NCBI GenBank assembly: GCA_022113835.1
Contig: JAILWY010000012.1
Span: 7,750,001 to 7,814,000 of the forward strand
Source of the DNA: Atopsyche davidsoni
Lineage: Eukaryota; Arthropoda; Insecta; Trichoptera; Hydrobiosidae
Length of the DNA stretch: 64,000 nucleotides
Reading direction: 5' to 3'
The notes beneath the pieces are model-generated. The model ran no database searches, was not told the DNA's origin, and saw only the letters and a program-made list of their open reading frames with translations. Below are positions 1-13,760 of the stretch, piece after piece; the stretch's first letter is position 1, and each line of letters opens with the position of its first letter. The position numbers and the translations under genes were made by a program.

Positions 1-1308
1 AGTAAATAAAAATACTCTATCTATTTATATTATAAATTCTTACGGAATTTACTAAACTCGACTTATTTTCGAATTAAAATTATAAAAAAGGAAATTTTAT
101 CATAAACGAATAATCTGGTTGTTATTTGTTTAACACGTTATATGAAATTTAAAATTATTTAATGAAAAAAATAAGTCGAACATAGATTAAATAAAAAATT
201 ACACTACCTTTGATGAATTTTATATTAATAATGTATTACTAGCTTACTTAAAATCTGTTTACAACTTTAAAATGAGTAATTAATGTTAGCTAACTTAACA
301 TAAACTTTTTCCAGTAAAAAGCTAATTAAATTTTTTTACAAGTAATAATATTAAATAAACAAGAATACAATTAAAAAAATTCCATATTAAAATAATATCT
401 GAATCCGTTTTTTTAGTGCATTTTACGGCTTTGTTTCATTGCTTTAAATAAAGCTTATGGGTTTGAACTGATGACGTGAGTGATAATCGAGCAGAATGTA
501 TGTACTCTAATGGGAGGATTGCCATGCCTGCACCTGGCACTGATGCCTTCATCGCGTGCCAATTTGTAAATTATTTTGTTCCCAAATCAACGGACGTATT
601 TCAATGATACATTTTCTCATTAATGACAACGCCGTGTTATTTTTATCACGCATAAATTGAATGCGAACAAAGGATTTTTTATCCACGCATGTATGGCACA
701 AAACAACTCATTAAATGAATTAATTTTTTTATATGTCACGTATTTAGGAATAAATATACGTCTACAAACAAATGGCATCACCCTGTTCCGTGAAAACTGA
801 GCAAAATAAATAATGCATTCAAATTAAACACACTAAGGAATTTTGCTGTACTGATTTACACAGAGGCAAGGTAAGAGAGTGTGTTTTATATTAGTATGCA
901 TGTATGCATGTATGCTTATGAAGTTCAAGAGACAAGCATGCTTCCAATTAAGATATGTGCATAAAAATAGGAGCTAGTCGCAATTTTTAGTTTGTATGCG
1001 TTTTCTTCACCAAACTTATCCGCCTACACCACCGTTAAAAAATGATACGTTTTTTTGGAATTCAATGTAGGTGTTATGATAACGAATCAATGTTACAGAT
1101 CTTAAAGATATAAAGCCATAATGGCTTCATGAGATGAAGATTGAATATTGTTCCCATTAATTCCCAGTTCCAATATTATCTAAAAGTTAAAATTAATCTA
1201 TTTCCGTAACGAGTCTTGTTTTTGCAGCAGCGGGATGAATCTCTAAAAATATAATTATTTAGCTTATACCCACTTTCATAGACATAGCCACCTCTAGGAC
1301 GCTCCTAT
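1..1308. other. Non-coding AT-rich DNA
   Basis: No gene, RNA or full transposon recognised. Only the small microsatellite near 0.9 kb stands out. Confidence 0.7.
893..916. repeat. Short GTATGCAT tandem repeat
   Basis: Two and a half copies of the 8-bp unit GTATGCAT; a minor microsatellite. Confidence 0.85.
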
Positions 1309-2080
1309 ATTTATTCAGCAACTTTTCCAACAAGTATCTGAACAATATCGTGAACGCATAACTAGCGTTATTACAGAGACGGAGACAAACAAAACTACAC
1401 CCATAAGATAAAATTTCAACATGCTTATATATGATTTTCCGTAAAGAATTATTCTTTTGAAAATCATAACGATAAAATTAATTTTGCTTATATTTCTCTG
1501 TTTAATTAGACTTATTAATAGACTTTCACATAGCACCTCACTTTTATCAACGCAAAAATATCAGAGACACTTTCACCTCCCTTGTACTACCGTAAAAATA
1601 TCAAATAGACTTTCACATATCTTTCACCTCACCAGTCCTATCACAAAAATATCAGAGACACTTTCACATAGCTTTTACCTCATTTGTACTACCGCAAAAA
1701 TATCAGATAGACTTTCACATAGCTTTCACCTCACTTGTTCTGCCGCAAAAATATCAGATAGACTTTCACATAGCTTTCACCTCACTTGTTCTACCGCAAA
1801 AATATCAGAGACAATTTCACATAGCTTTCACCTTACTTTTATCAAGGCAAAAATATCATAGACACTTTCACATAGCTTTCACCTCACTTGTACTACCGAA
1901 AAAATATCAGAGACACTTTTACATAGCTTTCACTTCACCAATCCTATAGCAAAAATATCCGAGACACTTTCACATAGCTTTCAATTCACACCGCAAAAAT
2001 ATCAGATTTATATTTTTTCAGCAACTTTTTCATCAAGTATCTGATCAATATCGTGGACGCATAACTTTACATTATAATGT
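1309..2080. mobile_element. Degenerate copy of the array-bearing hAT family, ends not found
   Basis: Sequence at 1311-1480 matches the segment that follows the array in the 36.4-38.1 kb hAT element: CAGCAACTTTTC, ACAAAC-AAACTACACCCAT-AGAT, TTTCAACA-GCTTATATATGA, and TATTTTGAAAAT-type stretches. Here it precedes the array. A second partial copy, with CAGCAACTTTTTCATCAAG and ATCGTGGACGCATAAC, follows the array at 2014-2075, giving imperfect direct repeats of about 60 bp on both sides. No hAT inverted repeats or 8-bp duplication were recognised, so this is a rearranged or fragmentary relic. Exact limits are uncertain. Confidence 0.6.
1525..2010. repeat. Diverged 51-bp tandem array, same family as the hAT internal array
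   Basis: Roughly nine to ten copies of the same 51-bp unit found at 36.9-37.8 kb (CAAAAATATCAGA-GACACTTTCACATAGC...), here more diverged, with some copies shortened by about 10 bp near the left end. The last copy breaks off as CAAAAATATCAGATTTATATT followed by CAGCAACTTTTT, the same junction as in the other array (37826-37870). This shows a shared origin rather than independent repeats. The 134-codon plus-strand frame covering it is the 17-codon periodicity of the repeat and is not considered a gene. Confidence 0.9.
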
Positions 2081-5000
2081 TTTCTGAAACGCATAGTCTA
2101 ACACTTTAAAATTTAATGGTAGGCCGTTTTTTTGTATACTTTTGATCAACATAAAATTAGATTATAATAATATATATAAAAAGAAACTAGACTTAAATAT
2201 AATGCATTGGTTCTCTTACTAATGCCAAGAACGCACGTTTTCTGGATTTGAAAAGTCGATTTCACCAAACAATTCTACTGAAACCTTGTAATGGGTCGAA
2301 ATGATCGCAAATCCATAATAAGCCGCCAAAGCCGGTCGTGACCTCCGACCGGCCGCCATTCGAATCACGTAACAGCCGTTAGCACTCCCTGCTCATATTT
2401 AACTATTCTTTGTCAAGGTTTATTAATGGAGCGCTCGGATGAGTTGGATGGGAGCATGTACGATGCCTCCTTCTCGCAGGTGCGCCAGCTACTAAATACG
2501 AAACACCTTCGTGTAATACGAGATGCCCCAAACTCGATATCGGCAACCGTACACTCTACGGACCAAGCCACCTGAACTGTTACGTGCTATACGAGAATTT
2601 TAGATTTACTTAAATAATTTATCGACATTCAAGAGTTTAATGGAAATTTTACCATTGAAATATAAAAATAGGATATCGAAATACAGGAATATTCAATGAA
2701 TATACGAATTTTTAAAAACTTATTTGCAAACAATTAAACTTTCACGTCTAGTTTTGTGCACTTTGGGTATACTATTAATTATGTAATATTAAAGTCAATG
2801 TTTGGTTTTATTTATTGGTTTATTTAGGAATAGTATTGTATTGTAGAAGATATATTGCATATAATTAATACCGTTACTGCCTACATTCAATAAAATGTAT
2901 GGTTTTTATTTTAGACAATTTTACTAAGTATCTAATAATGCTACAAGTGCTATTAAATTTTTTTTAAAAAACAAAAGCAATTAGTAAATATTACTTCAAA
3001 AATATTTAATCAATGTTATGTTAAACATTAACTTCAGTTAAATATTGTGCCGTAACTTTTTTAAGCATTACGGCTATACGTTTTCGTAGAAATATTCTCA
3101 GTAAAACTAGTTGAAATTCAACTATTTTTGTAACAAGAATGTAGTGACACGTTTCGCCTTAATGTCGTCTACACAGAATACAGGGGAACATTAAATGAAT
3201 CAGACAGCGTCACGCCACGTCCCGCCCCGGCGCCCGGACGGGAGCGAGCCACGCCACGCCGCCACGCCACGCCGCCACGCCACGCCGCCACGCCACGCCG
3301 CCACGCCACGCCGCCACGCCGCCACGCCGCGCCGCCACGCCGGGGGTCGGACTTGGAAGTTTGCCTGGCACGCTCGCCGCGCCACGTTTCATGAAAGTTT
3401 CGTGTAATTTTGATGATCGGGCGTTTTTTGAATTCCAAATGCGCGAGTATTTTTTCCGTTATTACAGTCCCTGCGATACAGTTTGCTACTTTTTTCGTTT
3501 ATGATTGATGAATTATTTTGATTGATTGGGTAGTTTTTTTTGTACAGTGGTGTATTTTTTAGATAGAATATAAAACTAGAAACTATTTTTCAAGTTTGAC
3601 ATTGTTGTTATTAGAATGCGGATACGAGCTGTTTGACTCTTGAAAATATTTTTCAGGCCTTCAAAATGTTGCGATTAATTCAAACCATGAGTCGTGAGAA
3701 GGATTCACAAATAAAAGGAAGAACATTTGTGTAATAACAATAATAAATAGAGAGAAAATAGATATTTCTTTCACTAAAATAACCCGCATTGTTCGAAAAA
3801 ACTTTATTTTTTATATAAATACTGTGCCAAGAGTTATAAAAATATATGGCTTCTATTGTTGATAACATAACAGTTTTAATAAAGAATTTTTTATCACAAA
3901 AGCGAGAAAGGCTCTGGAATTTTTTTTTCTTTGTGGTTAAGCACATTATTTGCAAAAATGAGAAACATAATACAATACCTTCTTGATAACATATGCGTAT
4001 GTGCATAGATATTTATACAAACATCAAATTTATCAAAACAACATCGGTGTTACTGCTGCATAGTAAAATTTTATAATGTCACGCGGCGTTCAATTCAACT
4101 TTACCAGGTGAAGTACGTTTACTGCCATGCTCCTCCCTGATATTAAGCTGTTGAATATCTGGCTATTTTTCTGCATACTCAAAGCATAATTAATTACAAT
4201 CAGCCCGTCTAATAACATCGCAAAGTTTCCGGTTAATCTGAAGTATTTGCACCGCGGAATGATATTCGGGGCTGGCGTAACTTTGTAAGTGCGCACTGTA
4301 CGGCGTGCGGGCCCATAAAACTTAAATGCGGTTTCATAAAGTAGGACTTGTTTCCCGGTGACAAAATTTACATTGAATACCTAACTTATGATTCCGGAAT
4401 GGCCGGCATATCTTAATTTGCCCATCCAGCCGGTAATGGCGGAGTGGATGATTCATGCGTGAGTTCCGGGCGAGTTTTAAATGAAAATTTGATACAAGAT
4501 TATATATAAAAATTAAAACGGGTATTTTGACTAACATTCTTAGGTATTCTTAGATGTTGATGACTTGCTTATCCTTTTTTTTCAATGTGCTATTTAAAAT
4601 ACTATTTTTATAAAATAAATCAATAATACGAGAAAATGTCGCTTTTTTATTTTATTCCAAAAATTATATTTTTGTGTAGTTAAATAGCAAAAAATATATA
4701 TTTTTTAAACATTAAGCTTTATTATTTTCAAATCACATGTCTATTCTTACGTTGTACGTATAAAAGTATATTTAATCAAACATCAAATTTGAAGCAATAA
4801 TTACAAACACAACTACGTAATACCAGGCTGACTCTTGATTTTTTAAAGTATTTAATTAGTTTATCTATTCAGTATTGCTTTACTTCAAACAGAAAGTTCT
4901 TAGCGGTTGTCAAACAAAACACAATTGTTTGACAGTTTTACTTGTATGCTTGCCAAAAACACTAAACTCATAATTGACCTACAAAATAATTTATATCAGA

Positions 5001-5260
5001 CTTATACTTCTAAAATACTACCGAAAGATACTGATTATTTACTATCGTAATAACATGGAAACAGTGCGTATCAAATTACATTAAAACTATACATATACTA
5101 CCTATATGAAGCTATGCAACCTGAAATAGTATAAGTTAATGTTCTAAAAAAATATATTTACAAATTTGGATTTTTTAATACTTACGGACGTAATTTTATT
5201 TCCAGATTTTAGATATTATTTCAATTAAATTTATTCATATACTTAACAATTATATACTAA
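2081..5260. other. Non-coding AT-rich DNA with GC patches
   Basis: No gene seen. GC-richer, non-repetitive patches lie at about 2278-2530 and 4080-4480, besides the minisatellite at 3.25 kb. Confidence 0.65.
3248..3340. repeat. GC-rich minisatellite, 13-bp unit GCCACGCCACGCC
   Basis: About six to seven units of GCCACGCCACGCC, degenerating at the right end. The unit keeps several frames open on both strands, giving Arg/His/Ala/Pro-rich pseudo-frames that are not considered genes. It sits in otherwise AT-rich DNA and forms one of the sharp GC spikes of the window. Confidence 0.93.
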
Positions 5261-5981
5261 CTAGAAATGTAGCCCGTAAAGAATGACGGATTCGATGAAC
5301 GATGCAATAGTGTTTGAACATATGTTTGGCTGACAATTAGATGAATATTTGATTTCATTTTGTACACAAATATTTTGAATAACCGGATATTAATTTCGAA
5401 AGCAAAGCCATTCTAGGAAATATCACATTTCGTGTCACAAACAACGAATCACTTTCACTGCACTGTTCTTTATTAGATGCAGTCTTTATCACGTTCAATT
5501 GTGCTATTCTTTTTTATTACTAATATGATAATCATATTAGTAATCATATAATAAACCCGTAATGGGTAATAAATACGCATCTGATTCAATCAAAAAATCT
5601 ACATTCTTTTTTAATTACGTTTGCTGTGCTTGGTGTTATTTTTTCAGAAGGCATTTTAAGTTATTAATGATTTGATTAATAATTTCTAATGCAACTTAAA
5701 AATAAAATTGGTACTTGTGTCAAGCTGACATAAACTGGAAATTTCTTAGAAGCATCATATTTTATTTTTTTGTAAAAATTCTAAATTTGAAATTCTCGCT
5801 GTGAGCAACAGAATCATATAATTCGTACATAAAGCATATTTGATTGTTTTATTTAATTAGTTTATGAATGAAAATATTATCCTATCGTCTTGAAATTCGG
5901 CACATAACTGCGGAAAAATTTACTGAACTTACGTGCAAAAAATGAAACATACACACACACAATGGCTATTATTATAGTAGA
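5261..5981 (-). mobile_element. Non-autonomous Helitron, copy 1
   Basis: A 721-bp element read on the minus strand. It starts with TCTACTATAATAATAGCC (reverse complement of 5964-5981) and ends with CTAG at 5261-5264. It is inserted between host A and T (5' A|TC ... CTAG|T 3' on the minus strand). A short hairpin (CCGT...ACGG around 5274-5289) precedes the CTAG end. TC start, hairpin, CTRR end and A/T target without duplication are the diagnostic features of Helitrons, which move by rolling-circle replication. No Rep/helicase frame is present. Most of it is shared with the copy at 44.9-45.3 kb; about 300 bp near its CTAG end is private. Confidence 0.78.
5517..5543. repeat. Short palindrome inside Helitron copy 1
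   Basis: TTACTAATATGAT and its reverse complement (13-bp arms) around a single central A. It lies in the part of Helitron copy 1 not shared with copy 2. Confidence 0.85.
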
Positions 5982-8900
5982 TATGAGCATACCTACAGAA
6001 AAAAACGATTTTTTGTTTTGTCCATAAACAAATTTTGTAGTCAAAAAATATGTGCAAAAAAGTTTGATACATCAGAAAAATTCTCTTAAAAAACACATTT
6101 CACTAAAGTGCATGTTCTTTTAAATGTGTATCTTCTTTTATATTGAAATATTTTGGAGGCAGTCATGCGTATTCTCAGTCCCTAGGCGGGTTTCGGCGCA
6201 CCAGGCGCTGTCGCCGCACTCGGCCGCACGCCTCCTAATTCTGATTAATATTTAATTTCTGGTTTTCTCCCGCGAATCCGCCGCTATTTTAAGATACACA
6301 AAACTAATTTATTACTATGATAAGTTCTGGGGAACAATGGAGGAGGTTGTTTGCTGAGAGGGCGCCATTGTTCGCGGCGTGACGAGATAATGTAGCAAAC
6401 TTCGGTATACTAATATGCTGGCGTAATCTTGCAGATATTTTCGTAGTCATATAAATTTTTATTTATCTATAAAAAAATATTACATCTGAAGTATTCATTG
6501 ATATTAAATTGAATGGATTGATATAAATATATGAAATACTACACTTAATGTTTAGATGTATATGATATCTGCAGTAGAATGAAAATCATATCCAAAAATG
6601 AGATATGTATGTGCTTATTTACTTATTGTTTACGGTTTGGTGGCATCAATTTTTTTCAAAACAAATAACTGAACATTTGCACACTAACATTAATCCATGT
6701 CATAAAGTTATCTTTGCTTTTGTTCAAGCCCACATGCCGGTTTATATTTAAAACTTTCGTTTATATTTCAAAAGGCTATCATAAGAGATAAAATAAATTT
6801 GTAAACCAATAGAACAGAAAATTAAAAATTTATTCTAAAAATGAGCATGTTTGATGCATTTTTGGATTTTAATTAAATATATTGCACTATGAATTTGTCT
6901 TCTTTTTAATTATGCATATTTACACGTGATATTTTTGCCTGATAAAGAAACTATTATTAAAATATATATCCTTATTATTATACAATCAATGAAAGACTTT
7001 ATTTTTTAGAATCAAATTTTTGAATTCATTAATTTTGTTTTTTATTGAATAATAATAATTAAACTTATATGACTATCACACCGCCATGTAACTATTAGCC
7101 AAATATCGATAAGGGAATATTTCAAATATTTTAATTTCCATTTAAGACACAAATACACGATTAAATACAGTCACAAATGTTGTGATGTCAAAATATTTAC
7201 GGTGTGTTCTGTTTCCACGGGTTTTAAAACAAGGTTTTCGGGTCTTTTGTTTTATAAAGCGCGAGCACTGAAGTGTCAGAGAGTACCGTTATTTAGAAGG
7301 AGCCCTCGCTCTGTAAGGAGGGCTGAATTACAATATAGGTCAGGGCCTTTACCACCTCAGCGACCCTGTTAAGGTCTAGTCTCTTATCCTTCTAAAAAAA
7401 ATATTTAAATATAACGAGTTAAGAAGCTTTCAATTAAATACGGCAAAATATTATAGCATTCGTGGAATTTGCCAACATAGATTTTTTCTGAACCAATATT
7501 AAAAAAATAGATTTACACTTTAGTACATCAAAATAATTGGTTCAGATTATTTATTATAAAAATGAATTTTGAAGGGATTTCTTTATATTTAAACTATAAA
7601 CATTCAGCTTCAATATAATTCAAAGTAAATATAACCATCGTAAAATGGTGTAAAGTGTGCACCGATCCCAGATTTTTATTGGCACAGTCAACCTGGTATT
7701 GACAACTACTACAATAATAATAAAATAAAAAACGTGCGTCATATCAAGCATATTAAAAAACCTATTTTTTTTAATTTAAAAAAACCTAATTAATTTTTTA
7801 CATTTATTTTCAAAAAAAGGAATAAAATTAACAAGTAATTAAACTATTGCTAAAATAAATTTTAAGTAAAACGTACTATTAACATTTAGTAAGCATCGGT
7901 AAATAACAACCACCTACTAGAGAACATATTAAAACTGATTGACAGACAACATGAATTTAAAAATTATACCAAGTTCAGGAGTTTATTAAATTTGTTGGAG
8001 CGGAGACTCAAAAATTTTGTGACTATAAATAGAAATCACGTTATTGATTTTATAATGCTCGAGTCGGTAGTAGAGGTAGATTTCTTATTCATATTTATTT
8101 ATATATGTTAAGGAGCTAGATTTATGAATCGTGCACATGCTATAAAAATGTGTATTTATTCACCTCGTAAATACTATTTGATAACTTACAGATAAATGTT
8201 TATATGTATATACCGTACGTATCTTATCAAATTTTATAATTTCAAGATTCATTATTCATTAGTAGAATAATACAAATTATTATCTAGTTATAAAGAAATG
8301 TTTATTTATGTGGGTAGATGAGACATACAAATGTTTAAAAATAATAATACTCCAATCTACATCGAGATAGCTTTTGAGGGTAGTCTTTTTTGACATAAAT
8401 AAAACATGGGTTACCTCACTCATATGTTTTTGTGACCTCGGGCTCAGTTATAAAATGTTATTTTCAACGGAACTGAGATATTATAAAATTTTAATATCCG
8501 ATTTCCTTGCAGGTACAATGATTATTAAAATACTTCAAATTATCATTTCTTTCAGTTCTAATAGACCATTCTTATTTTTTAATATTAATTCACAGGACCT
8601 GATTCAGCAGACCACAGTATTGACGTCAGATATATTAATCGATGAACATTCAATTTAATAGTTAAAAATAAACCAGTCTTCATAACACGAACATAGAATC
8701 CCATTAATAAGGAATCGAGTCTTATTTTTACTGCATAAACCGTGTACTGGCAGCGAGATCGAATACCCTGCCAGCGAAAGCATTTTTATGGCTGTTCAAT
8801 CGGAAAATTGCTCGACGTCAACTTCTCTCAAGTTCAGTCAGTACTCTAGTCGGAATTTGTTTTTTTCCTTCGCGGAACGAATCGATCGACTATTGCCACG

Positions 8901-11172
8901 CGCTCAAATATAGCCATTCTATATAGGTCATACAAAATTATAAATCACATTATATCGAAGGTTAAAAAGGACACAGTAGAATTTATACAGTTGGAACCCA
9001 AAAATAAATATCTGGTATTCGATTCTTACGTGATTTTTTTATTATCTTTACAGTAAGATAGGCCGTATCGTTGTGATTAATATTTCAGTGTTAAATAATA
9101 ATCAATATTAAAACTTCCACGTTTATTAGTTCATGAAGAAGTAGTGACCAATAAATATAATTTTAATAGAGTGGTTTGGTCTAAGCTCGGCTACGGCGTC
9201 GGTAAACCCAGATTACGACTGTTATCGTGCTTTATATTTATTCTTGAATTTTGCGTGTAGTTGGTAAAAAAAAAATCAAAGAGACTTAAAAATAAACTTT
9301 TCTACATTGAGAACTAAACTTTTACTCAGTTAAATTTAGATAAAATAGTGACAAAAGTAAAACCGCAGCCAATATGTTTTTTTAATGAATATGATTTTGT
9401 ATATTATTAACAAGTACAGAGGTTTAGATAGAAGACAACTGATATTTTTTACTATCGTGATATTTCGATTTCAAAATTGGGACTGTTTTTTCAAATAATG
9501 TGTCTGAAGACTAACAATAATGAAAAGTCATGAAATAAAACAACCCTTAGGTGACTTCTGTGATTTCCTGTTTATGATATTGTTAAAGTCAAAGTCGTTT
9601 CTTGTTGGGTTTTATTTATGAAGACTGTATACATTATAATAAATAGATCTAAAACGCGTCAGTTTTATTATCCGTAAATTTAAATCATTGTTCTACAAGA
9701 TCAAGAATGACGACTGTTATTGAAATAACCTTTTCCAACTCGGCCAAGAAGAATCTTTGTGAACCAGAGCACATTTTTTTCTTCATTGAGTTTTTAGAAA
9801 TAATTTGTGCTCAGTGCAGAGTGGCAGGCTATCCGAATGCCGTCGACTGTAAATTATTGTGTATATAAACTTCACCACTAAAGGCGAGTCTTGCGCTCCC
9901 CGCATGTTAATGGGTCTTTATGAAACCTACCCAAAGCCGCCACTGAAATACTGTGTTTCTTATCTAAGTGAAAAATATAACGCTGGAATAGAATATACTT
10001 CGAGGCAGACTGAACGACGCCGAACCGTTTTATTATCATTCGTTTTCTTATTTAATATAAGTAAGTTTGCTTAGTAAACTTGGGATCTCTGGGATATATT
10101 CAACTTTTAATGCTTTTCTTTTCGATTCAATCTTAATCGAATCGTTAAGTTAGGAGAACTATAAATGCCTATAAATATTCGAATGAATAACAACATTAAC
10201 ATCATTTTACGAATATATTTTCACATTAAATTCCATGCTGTGTTTCTTTATACGAAAATAAATGTAAATGTATATTAAGATTATTTAAGTTTTAAACTGA
10301 AATAATCTGTGAAGTGGATGTTCAATAGTGGACACAATCAACAATACATTTTACACCTTTAAGCATGTGTTTGGTCTAACACGCACGTTTTCTAATCGTC
10401 ATCTTTATTATTGATGACATTGCCCTTTCTAAGTTAAAAAATAGAAGATCCATGGTATTTCCTCTTTTTTATACTACGTTATATACAGCAATTTTTTTTT
10501 TATAATGGTGTGAGAGAAACAAAGTGAAATATTTTTCAATAACCATACACACTCGTATAGCTGCGCATACAAGTAATATTATTAAAGTTGAATTTGAGAG
10601 TAAATAACTTTATAATGTTTTTGTTTTAAAATATTACAGTAATGTGATACAAAAATGGCTTCAGCTTTAATGGGTAATAAATTAATGAAGCTCCCTTTGT
10701 ATACAATGCATGTAAAAGAAAATGTTTGCAGAGGCTGTATTTCCATTACTCCTTTTCTGCGTACTGGCATGATGTAAACCTCGGCCTTTTGTATATTAAA
10801 CATTGTTATTATAAAATTTATTTTAATTCAATCATAGATGTTTATAAAACGCCTTATCACTAAATTTTCAATAAAGTTGTATGTTGACAATAAAACCTTC
10901 AAAAAATATTGAAGCATTCCTACGAAAAAATAAAGTGCAAAAAAATTAAAGAGGATAACTCATCATTATTTGTTCAACTATGACTTCAGTGTACTTTACG
11001 GATTAGTAATTAAGTTCATTTTTTGTAAAAGGTGGAGCTGTGTGCGTGTCGTAGATTTTTATACATATATTAATTAATTTCATGTTATGTTACCACTCCT
11101 CAAATATTTTAGGGTCGTAAATTTTTAACCATGACTCAAATATTTTAATAATAATAACGAATTGAGAAAAAG
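5982..11172. other. Non-coding AT-rich DNA with GC patches
   Basis: No gene seen. GC patches at about 6165-6310, 7255-7390 (with a small AGCCCTC/GAGGGCT inverted repeat) and 8740-8890. Confidence 0.65.
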
Positions 11173-11235
11173 TCTTCTTCTTCTTCAAATGCCTCACCTC
11201 AAAGAAAGTTAGTGACCATCTCACTGAACATATTT
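11173..11235 (+). repeat. Dispersed repeat fragment, copy A
   Basis: Shares the pattern CTTCTTCAAATGCCTC / GTGACCATCTCACTGAA with copies at 35131-35190 and 44257-44323. Probably a fragment of a dispersed transposable element; the family is not recognised. Confidence 0.5.
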
Positions 11236-13592
11236 TTGTCCAAAACCAGTCTTACTTATTCGCCGACTTCCACCCACTGGCGCAAACTAAGAAGTCGTAT
11301 TATATGTACTTTGACCATTTTTTATATGAACAAGTTTTTTTAATCCAAACACAGAGATCAGACAACTAATTAACAGTGCTTTATTTTGCTATCAATTTAT
11401 CCAATCAATCAAAGTAAATACTGTGTAATAAAGTTTATTGTTGTTACTAGTTACATAAACTAAATTGAATTAAATTCATTAGGTTTGTCCCTTCATAACG
11501 ATATAATCAACAAATTATAAATATGACATGCTTACCTTCATTTTAAAAAATGTATTCTTCTCACTTAGAATTACTTTTGTTAAATGACCTTAGATTTCAC
11601 AGAATTATAATCGTAAAATTTATAATCAGAAAACTTTGAATGCTAGAAATTTGATAATCTCAAATGAAATAGCCTTCCATTTCGAAATACAAGTCAAAAA
11701 TCCAAACATGTTTCTCGAATTTCTGTTATGCCTGCGTTACGTGACATGTCACTAGAAAAGTTGACAAAATACGTCCCCAACCCCGTGTATTTACATAATG
11801 TATATATATATATCTAAGGCAAGCAAAATGTAAAAGTCTTAATACAGTCCGTGTTGGTTCAGGCGGCGCCTGTGAACCTACGGAGAGAGATGCTTTTCGA
11901 ATATCAATTCACTGATTAAGTATTGTATTTTTCTCGTCTGCGTTCATTCAAACTGATTTTCTTTGTATCCAGAATATGTGCTATATATGTATATATATAT
12001 ATGTACTATAAGACAATGTGTAATAGAATTGTAACATTTTTTCATGATTTCTTAGAATGTGGCCAATTCGACAACACCCAATATATTTTAGATAATTTTT
12101 CACTTTTTTAGAATTCTTTCTTCGTTCAAAATTTTTTTTATTTAATGTAGAAATATTTTAAAAAAACCAAAAATATTGGTTTATAATGTCAATAAAAATT
12201 TCCGTATTACCTAGAAAATGGGGAATTTTTTTTACTAATGACGGACCAAAAATGCGTGAAATTTATGTTGTATTTACATTATTATGTGGCATTTACTTGT
12301 TCGCCCCTTGACTGATAAATCCCCATACAACTAATAGGATTACGTGTTATCTTAAAATAGACCCTAGAATAGATAATATTAGATAAGATAGGAGAGCTGT
12401 GCAAATAAGGGTGTAATATATCTCGAGGGGTTGGCACATCTGCATGTCCCTGGCAGGCTTGGAAGGTCGCCAGCTCCACACACTTTCCCTGAAAATTATT
12501 TATCTGGCAAGCCATGCCAAATCTTCGCTTTTCGTGTTTCAATTGCTCTCTTGAAACCTTACACTAAATCCAGTTATGACGATTGTAAAACTAGTATTTT
12601 ATTGCGCTGTAATAAAACATAGTTTTTTATTGGCACAATAAAAAGAAATCCCGATAGTTACGATAAAAAAAACTATGGGTAATTTGTTCATACCTATCGT
12701 TATATTTTATTTTTATATTACTTTTTAACGCTATTGAACATGTACAGTTTTTATTATAAATGGATACTTTAGTAATTATCAATTATTAGCTGTAATAAAA
12801 CAATTGCAATTTATATACAAAGCAAATAATTACATACATTCGTATTAATTACAAGGAAAATATATTATATATTTCGGTATTTTTTCGTTTCTTTCGATTT
12901 AAATTTTGCTATGTTTAATGAGAAACAAAATATCAGAAACTACGCAAGGTTAACTTTTTGACAACAAAAAATGCCAATATTTCTAAAAAAAAAATTGTAT
13001 TAAATATAAGTAATTTATTTTTCAAATCATAGGGGTGGAAAAATAATTTTCCATGAATCTTAAGGGCATCGATTTTTTTTCTTCAAATATCATACATTCT
13101 ACTTCTTCGTTATGTTTACTGGTTAAAAAACTTAAGGCGGGTCTTGGCAGCCTTGTGCCTCTTTCACTTAGCTATCCTACGTCACGTATCACTGGCTCCG
13201 AGCCATGGACCCCAATAACAACCGTGTTTATACTGCTGCTGTGCGAGATAGCGAGGATTGCTTTTTCTCGGCTGTTTTCTGCTTCCAAGGTCATATTTCC
13301 AAACTTCCTTTACCTGGTGATTAAGTGTAGCTTGTAAGCATTACTTACCAATAATGAAATTTCGCGAAGTTTATCGTATCTGTTGAAATTCTAGATTCAT
13401 GCGTGTTTGCGAAAGAAACATAAATTAATTTGTAAATAGAGCGCCGGGTGTGTTCCGGCGCGCCTTTGTTATCGGCGGTGGCTTTATTCGGGGCGCGTGG
13501 GACGCCTTCCCGGTACCAATAAAACCGAGAAAAACAATATGATTTAAGCGTATACGCTCCCGTAAAGTAAAAACTGCTTTCTCCAGCGTCTC

Positions 13593-13760
13593 GTGACGTC
13601 ACTCGCCCGCCTGGCTGTCGCCCGCCCTCGCCTTTCGTTATGATCCCCTCGTCTTGTATGCATGTACAAGAAAGCTAAGTAGACGCCAACTTTTGATATG
13701 TTGTCTTGATGAGTATAAATAGTGTCGTCTTAGGATAAGGTGACGTTTCTTGTTCAGTGT
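13593..13760 (+). promoter_or_regulatory. Candidate promoter: CRE plus TATA box
   Basis: GTGACGTCAC, a perfect 10-bp CRE-type palindrome (13593-13602), is followed by a GC-rich stretch, a TATAAATA box (13714-13721) and an arthropod-like initiator TTCAGT (A at 13756). The TATA-to-initiator distance of about 42 bp is longer than the usual 30, which weakens the case. No coding exon follows nearby, so it could drive a non-coding first exon or RNA, or be coincidental. Confidence 0.3.

Noticed and set aside
3195..3438. Arg/His-rich small proteins over the 3.2 kb minisatellite
   Set aside because: Frames are a direct consequence of the GCCACGCC repeat; several overlap on both strands.
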